Source of the DNA: Angustibacter sp049994355
Lineage (GTDB): Bacteria > Actinomycetota > Actinomycetes > Actinomycetales > Angustibacteraceae
DNA: 64,000 nt
Assembly (NCBI RefSeq): GCF_049994355.1
Contig: NZ_CP188257.1
Span: 3,968,001 to 4,032,000, forward strand
Direction of reading: 5' to 3'
Shown: positions 25,763-33,524 of the stretch, one piece after another
How the letters are laid out: every line of letters starts with the position of its first letter
How positions within the stretch are numbered: the first letter of the stretch is position 1
Made by a program: the position numbers and the translations under genes
The notes under the pieces: generated by a model
What the model was told of the DNA's origin: nothing
What the model saw: the letters and a program-made list of their open reading frames with translations, nothing else
The model's database searches: none

Positions 25763-27048
25763 TGGTCCTCCTCAGCCGTCGCCGGCTCCGGCTCGTTCGC
25801 TGCTGCCTTGCCCATCATGAGGGCCACCTCGGTGCCCTCACCGGGAGCCGAACGGATCCGCGCCGTCCCGCCGTGGCGCTCCATCCGCCCGGTCACCGAT
25901 CCCCGCAGCCCCATCCGGTCCTCGGGGACGTCCGCCGGGTCGAATCCCTTGCCGCGATCGCGAACGAACACCTCGACCGTGTCGTCGGAGCACTCGGCGA
26001 ACACGTCCACGGAGGCCGCACCGGAGTGCCGGGCCGCGTTGACCATGGCTTCGCGGGCCGCGCGCACCATGGCGTGCAGGCCGTCGTCCAGCGGCCGGTC
26101 GCCGACCACGACGACCTCGACCGGCACGCCGTGCGCCTGCTCGACCTCGGCGGCCGCCTCGTCCAGCGCGGTCCGCATCGTGCCCTCGGTCTCGGCCGCG
26201 TTCTCGAACAGCCAGCCGCGCAGGTCCCGCTCCTGCGCACGGGCCAGCGTCATCACCGCCCGGGGGTCGTCGGCCTTGCGCTGGATCAGCGCGAGAGTCT
26301 GCAGCACCGAGTCGTGCAGGTGCGCCGCCATGTCCGCCTGCTGCTGCTGGAGCACCCGCTCGCGACGCTCGTCGTCCAGCTGGCGCAGCAGGCGCCAGAC
26401 AAGTGGTCCGGCGATCAGCCCCAGCCCGAGCGCCACCACCACGAACAGCAGCACCGTGTTGCCGATCTGGGTCGGTCGGCCGCTGCCCACCAGGAAGGTC
26501 AACACCGCGACGACCACCAGGACCACGCCGCCGACGATCCGCACCACGGTCACCCAGGGGCGCTCGCCACTGCCCAGCGCGCCGGTGAGACCGCTGCCGC
26601 CGAACCAGGCGCTCTCGCTCACGTCGGCCTGCGTCCAGAGCAGGGCCAGCCCCGCCCCCGCGATCAGCACCGGCACCGTGACGGTCAGCGGGAACCCCCA
26701 ACCGGTGCGGTTGAGCAGCAGCAGCAGACCCACAGCGAGTGCGCCGAGCGCCACCAGCTGGCCGAGGTCGTCGCGGCGCACGATCCGGAGCGGACGTCGT
26801 CCGCCGCGGCCGGCGGACGCGAGCCCGGCCGGTTCGCCGTCCCGTCCTTCGGTAGGCACGAAGATCCACAGTGCGCCGTACAGCACCAGCCCGAAGCCAC
26901 CCAGGGCGGTCAGCACGACGAACGCGACCCGGACCTGGATCACCTGCACGTGCAGGTGCTCGGCCAGACCCGCGGCGACACCGCTGAGCAGGCGCCCGTC
27001 GACCGGGCGCACCAGATGGGGCGGCGAGTCGCCGGCAGAGCTAGGCAC
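25759..27048 (-). CDS. PspC-domain sensor histidine kinase
   Basis: 429 residues from a GTG at 27048. A PspC domain occupies the N-terminal ~60 residues, followed by several transmembrane helices (about 95-215), a HisKA_3 domain with HLHDS (phosphoacceptor H245) and a HATPase domain with N- and G-box stretches near 320-400. A GAGAGG ribosome-binding site supports this start; a longer frame would need a distant upstream start. PspC kinases are typical of actinobacterial envelope-stress pathways. It is divergent from a PspC/LiaF-like protein, recalling LiaFSR systems. Confidence 0.9.
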   Translation of the reverse strand: MPSSAGDSPPHLVRPVDGRLLSGVAAGLAEHLHVQVIQVRVAFVVLTALGGFGLVLYGALWIFVPTEGRDGEPAGLASAGRGGRRPLRIVRRDDLGQLVALGALAVGLLLLLNRTGWGFPLTVTVPVLIAGAGLALLWTQADVSESAWFGGSGLTGALGSGERPWVTVVRIVGGVVLVVVAVLTFLVGSGRPTQIGNTVLLFVVVALGLGLIAGPLVWRLLRQLDDERRERVLQQQQADMAAHLHDSVLQTLALIQRKADDPRAVMTLARAQERDLRGWLFENAAETEGTMRTALDEAAAEVEQAHGVPVEVVVVGDRPLDDGLHAMVRAAREAMVNAARHSGAASVDVFAECSDDTVEVFVRDRGKGFDPADVPEDRMGLRGSVTGRMERHGGTARIRSAPGEGTEVALMMGKAAANEPEPATAEEDQ

Positions 27049-27127
27049 GCACTGATCCTCTCGCGCCCGTGCGACCAGGACCACCAGGCAGGGCCCCCAT
27101 TCGCCCGGCCGACCCCGACCCCGCAGG

Positions 27128-27145
27128 TCAGGGGTCGCTCAGGGT
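27128..27145 (+). promoter_or_regulatory. CAGGG direct-repeat element upstream of the PspC/LiaF-like gene
   Basis: TCAGGGGTCGCTCAGGGT contains CAGGGG and CAGGGT spaced 11 bp, on the same helix face. A near-identical element lies at 30047-30064 before another PspC gene. It sits between the divergent kinase and PspC genes. Confidence 0.6.
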
Positions 27146-27190
27146 GGTCACCGATGGTTCGGCGGGCGCCGGGCGCCGAGGATGGATGAC

Positions 27191-28615
27191 ATGGAAGAGA
27201 CCGAGCGTCCAGCCGACGCGACACAACAGCCAGAGCCCGGACCGGGCACGGGCCAGACCGGCCCAACCGGTTCGACCGCTTCAACCGGTTCGACCGGCGA
27301 CCAGATGCTGCACCAGCTGCGCGGCCTGCGCCGCAGCACCGACGACAAGGTGATCGCCGGGGTGGCCGGCGGGGTGGGCCGCAGCCTGGGCATCGACCCA
27401 CTGCTGCTGCGCGTCGTGCTCGCGGTGCTCGTGCTCTTCGGCGGGACCGGCATCGTGCTGTACGCCCTGGGCTGGCTGCTGATGCCGCAGGACGACGGCA
27501 CCGCCTCGGTCGGCCAGCAGGCGCTGGACCGGCCGAGGTTCAGGCCCACCGGGTCGACCGTCGGGCTGGCCGTCCTGCTGGTGATCGCGGTCAGCATCGG
27601 CGTGATCGGTGCGTTCGCGCAGTGGCACGGACCGGTGCTGCTGTCGCTGGCCGTCGTCGCGATCCTGGTGCTGCTGCTCCGCCAGGACAACGTTGGGCCG
27701 CGGGCGGCCGGACCCGCGCCGACGCCCAACGTGCCGCCGGCATACCCCCAGCCGACCGCGCCGCAGACCGCACAGCCGACCGCACGGCCGACCCAGACGT
27801 ACGTCGCACCCGCCGTCGCCGCGCCGCCGAGCTCGGGATCGGTCACGACTGCGCTGCCGACCAGCGCGCTGCCGACCAGCGCGCCGGCGACCAGCGCGCC
27901 GCCGACCCCAGAGGCGCCGACCGCAGGGGCCACCGTGCCGCCGCAGCCGCCGATGTGGGTCCCGCCCGTGCAGGCTGCTCCGCTGCCACCCCGGCCCCCG
28001 AAGCCACGCTCGCACCTTTTCGGGGTGACGTTCAGCCTCGCGCTGATCGCCCTGGGCGCGCTCGGCGTCGTCGACCTGTACGGCACGGACGTCCCGGCCG
28101 GCGCCTACCCGGCGCTCGCCATCGGAATCATGGGTGTCGGGCTCCTGGTCGGCGCCTGGTTCGGTCGGGCCCGCGGCCTGATCTTCTGGGGCATCGTCCT
28201 GGTGCCGGTCCTCGCCGTCGCCACGATCGCTGGCCAGGCCAGCAGCATCTCCCACCGGGCGGTCGACAGGACGGTCGCCATCAGCCAGGTGAGCGAGCTG
28301 CCGACGGACGCCCGGTACGGCGCCGGCCAGGTCACCTACGACCTGCGCCAGCTGGACACGAGCGGTCTCGAATCGAATATGAAGGCGCAGATCGGGTTCG
28401 GCGAGATCGTGGTGATCGTCCCGCGCGACATGGACGTGCGACTGTCGGCCAAGGTCGGCGTCGGTGGATTGACGCTCTTCGGACAAGAGACCGGCGGAGT
28501 CAACGAGCACGTGGCTCGGACCGACTTCGGACCGGACGGCGCGAACGACGGCGGCCTCGACCTCGACCTGTATGCGGGATTCGGACACCTGGAGGTGCGT
28601 CGTGCGACGTCATGA
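27191..28615 (+). CDS. PspC- and LiaF-like membrane protein
   Basis: 474 residues from the ATG at 27191, chosen because GAGG lies 9 nt upstream; ATG 27182 is an alternative. A PspC domain (about 40-100, ending YALGWLLMPQ) is followed by transmembrane segments, a long Pro/Ala/Thr linker (15-bp DNA repeats at 27854-27907) and more helices (about 280-360). The C-terminal ~110 residues (GFGEIVVIVPRDMDVRL, VGGLTLFGQE) match the LiaF-type cell-envelope response domain. It faces the PspC kinase and overlaps the next small membrane gene by 14 nt. It likely senses or transduces envelope stress. Confidence 0.85.
   Translation: MEETERPADATQQPEPGPGTGQTGPTGSTASTGSTGDQMLHQLRGLRRSTDDKVIAGVAGGVGRSLGIDPLLLRVVLAVLVLFGGTGIVLYALGWLLMPQDDGTASVGQQALDRPRFRPTGSTVGLAVLLVIAVSIGVIGAFAQWHGPVLLSLAVVAILVLLLRQDNVGPRAAGPAPTPNVPPAYPQPTAPQTAQPTARPTQTYVAPAVAAPPSSGSVTTALPTSALPTSAPATSAPPTPEAPTAGATVPPQPPMWVPPVQAAPLPPRPPKPRSHLFGVTFSLALIALGALGVVDLYGTDVPAGAYPALAIGIMGVGLLVGAWFGRARGLIFWGIVLVPVLAVATIAGQASSISHRAVDRTVAISQVSELPTDARYGAGQVTYDLRQLDTSGLESNMKAQIGFGEIVVIVPRDMDVRLSAKVGVGGLTLFGQETGGVNEHVARTDFGPDGANDGGLDLDLYAGFGHLEVRRATS
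27854..27907 (+). repeat. 15-bp coding repeat in the PspC/LiaF linker
   Basis: CTGCCGACCAGCGCG repeats three times (27854-27898, the third copy with two changes) plus part of a fourth. It encodes an LPTSA-type linker, in frame. Confidence 0.8.
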
Positions 28616-28970
28616 CACCGATGTGACCAGCCTGGTCTTCGGCCTGATCTTCGTCGGGATCGTGGGGCTGTGGGCACTGATCGCGAGCGACACCATGGGT
28701 CTGCCCGACCTGACCGTGCTCGGCCCGGCGCTGCTCGTGGTGGCCGGCTTCATCGGCCTGGCCGCGACGCTCGGCACCTCGAGCCGGCAGCGGGCCCGCG
28801 CCGCGGCGGTCAGCCAGGCGCAGCCCGGCCCAGCTCAGCCCGCTCAGCCCGCTCAGCCCGCTCACCCCGACGAGCCCACGTTGATCGACGAGCTGGCGCC
28901 GGACAGCACGCCGGCGAAGGACGTCGAGCCGCCCTCCGATCCCCAGGAGGGCAAGAGCTCGACCAGCTAG
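28602..28970 (+). CDS. Small membrane protein in the PspC operon, hypothetical
   Basis: 122 residues from a GTG at 28602 with GGAGG 6 nt upstream. It starts inside the end of the preceding gene, overlapping by 14 nt, so it is cotranscribed. Two hydrophobic segments (about 8-28 and 35-55) are followed by a charged region and a QPA repeat tail (9-bp DNA repeats at 28833-28868). Function unknown; its coupling to the PspC/LiaF-like gene suggests an accessory envelope role. Confidence 0.7.
   Translation: MRRHDTDVTSLVFGLIFVGIVGLWALIASDTMGLPDLTVLGPALLVVAGFIGLAATLGTSSRQRARAAAVSQAQPGPAQPAQPAQPAHPDEPTLIDELAPDSTPAKDVEPPSDPQEGKSSTS
28833..28868 (+). repeat. 9-bp coding repeat, QPA tail
   Basis: GCTCAGCCC occurs three times exactly (28833-28859), then once with one change. 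It encodes an Ala-Gln-Pro repeat in the small membrane protein. Confidence 0.8.
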
Positions 28971-28990
28971 CCACCCCCCCGGTGGCTACC

Positions 28991-29046
28991 CGCGATGGTC
29001 ACCTTGTTCTGGTCGTGATCACGACCAGGACAAGGTGACCATCGCG
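28991..29046. terminator. 56-bp near-perfect palindrome between convergent genes
   Basis: The arms are 28 bp with one mismatch and no loop (centre TGATCA). It lies between two convergent stops at 28970 and 29051. No U tract follows either arm, so it would act as a bidirectional hairpin terminator or another structural element. Confidence 0.55.
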
Positions 29047-29050
29047 GTGT

Positions 29051-30007
29051 TCAGGCGGTCCAGATTGACGGGTCCGGACCCTTGGGCACGATCCCCGTTG
29101 GGTTGATGGCATCGTGCGTGACGTAGTAGTGCCGCTTGATGTGGTCGAAGTCCACCGTCTCGCCGAACCCCTTCTGCGCGAACAGGTCCCGGGCGTAGCG
29201 CCACAGGCTCGGCTGCTCGGTCAGCTTCACCAGGTTGCACTTGAAGTGCCCGTGATAGACGGCGTCGAAGCGCACCAGCGTGGTGAACAGCCGGATGTCG
29301 ACCTCGCGTACCTGCTCGCCCATCAGGTAGCGCCGGTCCACCAGCCGCGACTCGAGCTCGGCGAGCCGGGCGAACAGCCGGTCGTAGGCCGCCTCGTACG
29401 CGTCCTGCGTGGTGGCGAAGCCGCAGCGGTACACGCCGTTGTTCACGTCGGCGAAGATCTGCTGGATCAGCTCGTCCATCTCGGTGCGCTCGTCCACGGG
29501 ATACAGCTCGGGCGCACCGTCACGATGATGTGCGCTCCACTCGGTCGACAGGTCGAGGGTGATCTGCGGGTAGTCGTTCGTGACGACCAGACCCGTTGCG
29601 GTGTCGACGATGCAGGGCACCGTGACCCGGCCGGTGTAGTCCGGGTCGGTCGCCAGATACGCCTCGCTCAGGTACTCGATGCCAAGCACCGGGTCGCGCC
29701 GTCCGTCGTCCAGCCAGAACCGCCAGCCCCGCTCGTCGCGCAAGGGGTCGACGACGGCCAGCGAGATCGCGTCCGTCAGCCCGAGCAGCTCGCGCACGAT
29801 GATCGAGCGGTGCGCCCAGGGGCAGGCCAGCGAGACCACGAGCCGGTAGCGCCCGGGTTCGACCGGCCAGCGGCCGTGCGCGTCCGGCCCCTCGCCGGGC
29901 GCACTGTCGCTGTCCGCGGTGATCCGGTCGGTGAACCGGTTCGACTGCCGCCGGAACTCCCCGCGGGAACCGGTCTCGGTGGTGAACTGTCCGGTCGTCG
30001 TGGCCAT
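29051..30007 (-). CDS. Xi-class glutathione S-transferase-like reductase (YqjG/ECM4 family)
   Basis: 318 residues. The active-site motif CPWAHR near residue 62 carries the catalytic Cys of glutathionyl-hydroquinone reductases. The thioredoxin-like N-terminal domain and helical C-terminal domain (LFTTLVRFDAVYHGHFKCN) match the family, and the length is normal. Actinobacteria lack glutathione, so it presumably uses mycothiol. A TACGGT box ends 6 nt before the ATG, predicting a leaderless mRNA; the GGAG directly before the ATG is too close to be a ribosome-binding site. It converges with the small PspC-operon gene. Confidence 0.93.
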   Translation of the reverse strand: MATTTGQFTTETGSRGEFRRQSNRFTDRITADSDSAPGEGPDAHGRWPVEPGRYRLVVSLACPWAHRSIIVRELLGLTDAISLAVVDPLRDERGWRFWLDDGRRDPVLGIEYLSEAYLATDPDYTGRVTVPCIVDTATGLVVTNDYPQITLDLSTEWSAHHRDGAPELYPVDERTEMDELIQQIFADVNNGVYRCGFATTQDAYEAAYDRLFARLAELESRLVDRRYLMGEQVREVDIRLFTTLVRFDAVYHGHFKCNLVKLTEQPSLWRYARDLFAQKGFGETVDFDHIKRHYYVTHDAINPTGIVPKGPDPSIWTA

Positions 30008-30013
30008 ACTCCG

Positions 30014-30019
30014 ACCGTA
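30014..30019 (-). promoter_or_regulatory. -10 box of a leaderless promoter (GST-like gene)
   Basis: TACGGT on the minus strand, 6 nt before the ATG at 30007. Confidence 0.55.
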
Positions 30020-30046
30020 CGTCGAACGGGCGACCCCGGCGAGGTC

Positions 30047-30064
30047 TCAGGGGCTGCCCAGGGT
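30047..30064 (+). promoter_or_regulatory. CAGGG direct-repeat element upstream of the small PspC gene
   Basis: TCAGGGGCTGCCCAGGGT matches the element at 27128-27145 in 15 of 18 positions and keeps the 11-bp spacing. It lies 55 bp before the start codon. Confidence 0.6.
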
Positions 30065-30119
30065 CGGCTGCGGGCGCTCCCCGATTCCGGACGACGCCCG
30101 ATCCCGGGACGCTGGAGGC

Positions 30120-30380
30120 ATGACACAGAACGCAGAGAACACCCAGGACCAGCAGCCCACCTTCAACCAGCCCGGCGGGCAGCAGTTCGCCGGAGCACAG
30201 CCCAGACGCCTGACCCGCCCGCGCGAGGGACGCATGCTCGGTGGCGTCTGCGCCGGCGTCGCCCAGTACACCGGCGTTGACGTCACGGTCGTCCGGCTGC
30301 TCGCTGTCGCCTCATGCCTGTTCGGGCTGGCCGGCGTCGTGGTCTACCTGGCCGGCGTCATCCTGATGCCGCAGGAGTGA
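30120..30380 (+). CDS. PspC-domain protein
   Basis: 86 residues. A disordered Gln-rich N-terminal ~28 residues is followed by a single PspC domain (RPREGRMLGGVCAGVAQYTG, then hydrophobic helix ending VILMPQE). PspC proteins are membrane-associated partners in phage-shock-like responses. It shares its upstream direct-repeat element with the larger PspC gene 3 kb away and may be regulated with it. GGAGG abuts the ATG, too close for normal initiation; a GACGCT sequence 6 nt upstream could be a weak -10 for leaderless initiation. Its 3' end overlaps the methyltransferase gene by 23 bp. Confidence 0.83.
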   Translation: MTQNAENTQDQQPTFNQPGGQQFAGAQPRRLTRPREGRMLGGVCAGVAQYTGVDVTVVRLLAVASCLFGLAGVVVYLAGVILMPQE

Positions 30381-32490
30381 GCCGCTCGTACGCTACGAGC
30401 ACCCGGTCGCGGGTCACGAACCGTCCGTGCCGCGCCTCGTCTCGAGCCTGCAGGGCCGAGAAGGTGCCCAGCACGTGCTCGAGGTCGGACGTCGTCCAGC
30501 CGAGCAGGTGCGCATGCAGGGCATCCAGGTCGGCCAGTGCGTCGGCGCGATCAGTGGCCACCGCCGGCGCCGGGACGTCGTCAAGACCGATCTCCCGGGC
30601 CAGCGGCGCCAGCGGCTCGCACCAGGCGATCGCCACTGCGAGCCGCCCGATCGCCCACTCGCGCAACGTCTGTCCGCCCGTCCCCGGCCATCTGGCCTCG
30701 TAGCACGACGGGTCCGGTACGGGCAGCTGCTCGACCTTGAACAGGCTGAGGTTGTGGCCGCCGGACTTCGCCCGGCTCACGTAGTCCAGCGGCAGCGAGG
30801 CGAGCGCCGCCAGCAACAGGGGCAGGTCAGGGGCCTGGATCAGGGCCAGTGAGTTCGCGTACGCCCCGGCGGGCAGCGCCACCGGCAGCAGCGTTCGCGG
30901 AGTGCGACTCGTCGAGACCACGCGATAGCCGCCGATCCAGCCGCGGGCCAGCAGGTCGCCGTACCGGGCCTGGACCAGGTCCTCGGGCACCCACCAACGG
31001 GTTTGGGGCAACCACGACGGATCGGCCAGCTCGGCCGCCTGAGGCAGCCGCACCCGCGGACCGTCCCAGGTGGTAGCCCGGGGATCGAGCAGCCCGGCCA
31101 GCTTGGCCTCGCCCAGAGGGAGGGTGCCGACCCCGGGCGCCGTGCGAACGTGGCGCGCTTCCCTACTGAGGTGGATCGGCGTCCGGGCCCGGAATCCCCA
31201 GGGGTCCTGGACGGCCTCGCCAGAGCCGTTGCGGCACAGGAGCACCTCGAAGCGTTCGTGCGCCGCGGCCACCAGGCCGGCGTCGCTTCCGGTGCGGAAC
31301 AGCACGGCGGTGCCGGAGCCCGGGTTGACGGTGCGCACCAGGTCCGCCGTGAGCTGCCACTGGCGCCCGCGCTCGGCATCGAGGTCGCACGGGTCGCGGA
31401 CGCCGGTCAGCACCGTGGCCGCCTCAGGAGCCTCAGATACCTTGCGGTGCAACGTGATCAGCGCCGCTCGCACGCCTGGCGCCCCGACGAAGCCAGCCGT
31501 GTCGGCAAGGGTGTGCACGGACTCCAGGGCCCCCGAGTCGAGCAGCGTCAGGACCAGCTGACCCGCCTGTCGGTCGGTGACCGCGCCCTCCGGGACCAGC
31601 AGGGCCGCCCGCCCCAGCGGCGCGAGCAGCCGCCAGCACGTCTCGACGAACGGCAGGTGGGCATTCAGGTCGCCGGACCCGGTGAGCGGGTGCCGGCCAC
31701 CCTCGCGCACCGCGCTGACCCGGGCCCGGACGACGGCCCGGTCGGCCTCGAGGTCGTAACCCTCGTGCTCGGACCGAGCCAGCTTCAGCCGCTCCCACGG
31801 CGGGTTCGCCAGCACCGCGTCGAAGCCGCCGCTCCAACCGGTCACCGGGTCGACGTCGCCGGGCCGACCAAGCACCGCCGCGAATGTCTTCCGCCAGCTC
31901 ATCTGCTCGGTATCGACAAGTGCGTCGCCCACCACCACCTGGGCTGCGACGGCGTCGCGCAGGCCGGACGTGTCCGCACCGGCCGAGCTCGCCCGGGCGA
32001 CCAGCGCGGCCCGGGCCAGCTCGACCGCGGTCGGGTCGACGTCCACGCCATGCAGGCACCGCACCGCCAGGGCGGCGGGCACTCCGGCCGCCAGCAACCG
32101 GTCGAAGGCCACCTGGAGCAGGGCCCCGGCCCCGCAGGCCGGGTCCAACACCGTCGGCGCCCTGCCCGCCAGCGTCGGCACCAGGGCGAGGTCCGCGAGC
32201 GCCGCGGCCAGGTTCGGCGGGGTGGCGAAGGCCCCGAGCCGGCGGCGTCCGTGCCGGGCGGCACGCTGCCAGCGGACGTCGCTCCCATCTCGGACCGGCG
32301 TCAGGCCGAGCAGCTGGTCATAGCGTCGGGCGAGCTCCAGCACGGCCTCCGGTTCGTTGCGGCGGGCCCGGTCCAGCTCGTCCAGCACGCACGCTCGGCG
32401 CCAGGCGTCACCATCCAGCCCGGCCGGCTCCAGTCGCACGGCGGCGACCTGCAACCGGGCCAGCACCGCGTCGTCCACCGCCGTCCTCAC
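30358..32490 (-). CDS. Eco57I-like N6-adenine DNA methyltransferase
   Basis: 710 residues from a GTG that overlaps the NUDIX stop (GTGA). The methylase core has FATPPNLA (88-95), motif I DPACGAGALL (about 116-125) and the catalytic NPPW (229-232), an N6-adenine methylase signature. A C-terminal region with GGYRVVSTSRTPRTLL and SGGHNLSLFKVEQLPVPDP resembles the target-recognition part of type IIG or Eco57I-like enzymes. No PD-(D/E)xK nuclease is visible in the first 90 residues and no partner nuclease, helicase or other R-M gene lies nearby, so it looks orphan. Target sequence unknown. Confidence 0.83.
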   Translation of the reverse strand: MRTAVDDAVLARLQVAAVRLEPAGLDGDAWRRACVLDELDRARRNEPEAVLELARRYDQLLGLTPVRDGSDVRWQRAARHGRRRLGAFATPPNLAAALADLALVPTLAGRAPTVLDPACGAGALLQVAFDRLLAAGVPAALAVRCLHGVDVDPTAVELARAALVARASSAGADTSGLRDAVAAQVVVGDALVDTEQMSWRKTFAAVLGRPGDVDPVTGWSGGFDAVLANPPWERLKLARSEHEGYDLEADRAVVRARVSAVREGGRHPLTGSGDLNAHLPFVETCWRLLAPLGRAALLVPEGAVTDRQAGQLVLTLLDSGALESVHTLADTAGFVGAPGVRAALITLHRKVSEAPEAATVLTGVRDPCDLDAERGRQWQLTADLVRTVNPGSGTAVLFRTGSDAGLVAAAHERFEVLLCRNGSGEAVQDPWGFRARTPIHLSREARHVRTAPGVGTLPLGEAKLAGLLDPRATTWDGPRVRLPQAAELADPSWLPQTRWWVPEDLVQARYGDLLARGWIGGYRVVSTSRTPRTLLPVALPAGAYANSLALIQAPDLPLLLAALASLPLDYVSRAKSGGHNLSLFKVEQLPVPDPSCYEARWPGTGGQTLREWAIGRLAVAIAWCEPLAPLAREIGLDDVPAPAVATDRADALADLDALHAHLLGWTTSDLEHVLGTFSALQARDEARHGRFVTRDRVLVAYERLTPAASG

Positions 32491-32978
32491 ACGGGGTCGA
32501 GCCCGAGCAGCTGCTCGATCCAGAACTTGGAACGGTCCCCGAGGTCGAGTGAGGACAGGTCGTCGAGGTCCACCCACCGGGCGGCCGAGGTGCTGCCGCC
32601 GACGTCCACGACCCGCGGTTCCAGGACCCGCTCGACCTGCCCGGAGTACACGACCTGGATGCCGTGGAAGTCCTCCAGCCGGCCACCGGGAGCGCGTCCG
32701 GTGAAGTGGTGCGAGCCGACGTCCAGCAACCGCACGTCGAGCAGGCGGTGTCCGGTCTCCTCGTAGACCTCGCGGACGACCGCGTCCAGCGGCGCCTCGC
32801 CGTGGTCCACGCCGCCGCCAGGCAGGACCCATCGTCCGGGCGCCGGGGTGTCCTCGGACAGCTGGGTCAGCAGCAGCCGACCGGCGGCCAGCACGATCGC
32901 GTAGGCGGCGACCCGCTGCACCGGGACCGCCGGCTGCTCTGGATCCGCACTGTGACGTGCGCCATCACCACCGCTCAC
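32487..32978 (-). CDS. NUDIX hydrolase
   Basis: 163 residues from the GTG at 32978. The Nudix box GGGVDHGEAPLDAVVREVYEE (about 50-70) has the expected G-x5-E-x7-REUxEExGU layout, and the C terminus is acidic and Trp-rich (FWIEQLLGLDPV). A TAGGGT box ends 7 nt before the GTG, predicting a leaderless start, and the overlap with the methyltransferase start implies coupling. Another NUDIX gene lies only 33 bp away in the opposite direction. Substrate unknown; NUDIX proteins cleave nucleoside diphosphates linked to another moiety. Confidence 0.87.
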   Translation of the reverse strand: MSGGDGARHSADPEQPAVPVQRVAAYAIVLAAGRLLLTQLSEDTPAPGRWVLPGGGVDHGEAPLDAVVREVYEETGHRLLDVRLLDVGSHHFTGRAPGGRLEDFHGIQVVYSGQVERVLEPRVVDVGGSTSAARWVDLDDLSSLDLGDRSKFWIEQLLGLDPV

Positions 32979-32985
32979 CCAGGCG

Positions 32986-32991
32986 ACCCTA
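32986..32991 (-). promoter_or_regulatory. -10 box, minus-strand NUDIX promoter
   Basis: TAGGGT on the minus strand ends 7 nt before the GTG at 32978. It lies 8 bp from the opposing -10 box at 33000. Confidence 0.55.
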
Positions 32992-32999
32992 GCCCTACG

Positions 33000-33005
33000 T
33001 AGGCT
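33000..33005 (+). promoter_or_regulatory. -10 box, plus-strand NUDIX promoter
   Basis: TAGGCT, 6 nt before the ATG at 33012. Confidence 0.55.
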
Positions 33006-33011
33006 GGGGGG

Positions 33012-33524
33012 ATGGCTGCCCCTCCGGTGCACTCGCGCCCGCTCTACCTGCTGGCGCTGCGGATCTTCCGCCGCCTGCCGGCCCCGGTGCGCCGCAGCCT
33101 GGTGCGCGCCGGGACGCCGGGCTTCACCGTGGGCGCCGTCTGCCTGCTCGAGCGCGACGACCGGTTGCTGATGCTGCGCCAGCCGCACCGGGTGGGTTGG
33201 AGCCTGCCGGGTGGGCTGCTGGACCGGGGCGAGTCCGCTGCCGATGCGGTGGTCCGCGAGGTGAGCGAGGAGCTCGGCCTGCGGATCGAGGTGGGCCGTC
33301 CGGTGACAGTGGTGGTCGACTCGCCGCTGCGCCGAGTGGACGTGATCTTCCGCGTTCAGGTCGAGGGCGAGGTCAGTGAGCGGGTCGGTGGCGAGGCGAC
33401 CACCGCCCGCTGGCTGCGTGCGGACGAGGTGGACGAGATGGACGGTCCCACCATGCAGATCCTGGCCGCCGCGCGGGACGTCCAGGACGCTGCCGGGTAC
33501 GTCGGCCGGGTCGTCCGCGAATGA
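33012..33524 (+). CDS. NUDIX hydrolase
   Basis: 170 residues. The Nudix box is GGLLDRGESAADAVVREVSEELGL (about 68-91). The N-terminal ~38 residues are basic (LALRIFRRLPAPVRRSLVR) and could be a membrane-apposed or DNA-proximal helix. A TAGGCT box 6 nt upstream predicts a leaderless start. The stop overlaps the nucleotidyltransferase start (ATGA), so these two are translated together; CapA follows. Substrate unknown. Confidence 0.88.
   Translation: MAAPPVHSRPLYLLALRIFRRLPAPVRRSLVRAGTPGFTVGAVCLLERDDRLLMLRQPHRVGWSLPGGLLDRGESAADAVVREVSEELGLRIEVGRPVTVVVDSPLRRVDVIFRVQVEGEVSERVGGEATTARWLRADEVDEMDGPTMQILAAARDVQDAAGYVGRVVRE

Noticed and set aside
28991..29046. Palindrome as an attachment site or mobile element end
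   Set aside because: No integrase, target duplication or second copy was noticed. Its position between convergent stops fits a terminator better.
30358..32832. Longer 824-residue version of the methyltransferase frame
   Set aside because: The extra N terminus overlaps the NUDIX gene in another frame and is a GC-rich shadow. The GTG at 32490, overlapping the NUDIX stop, is better.
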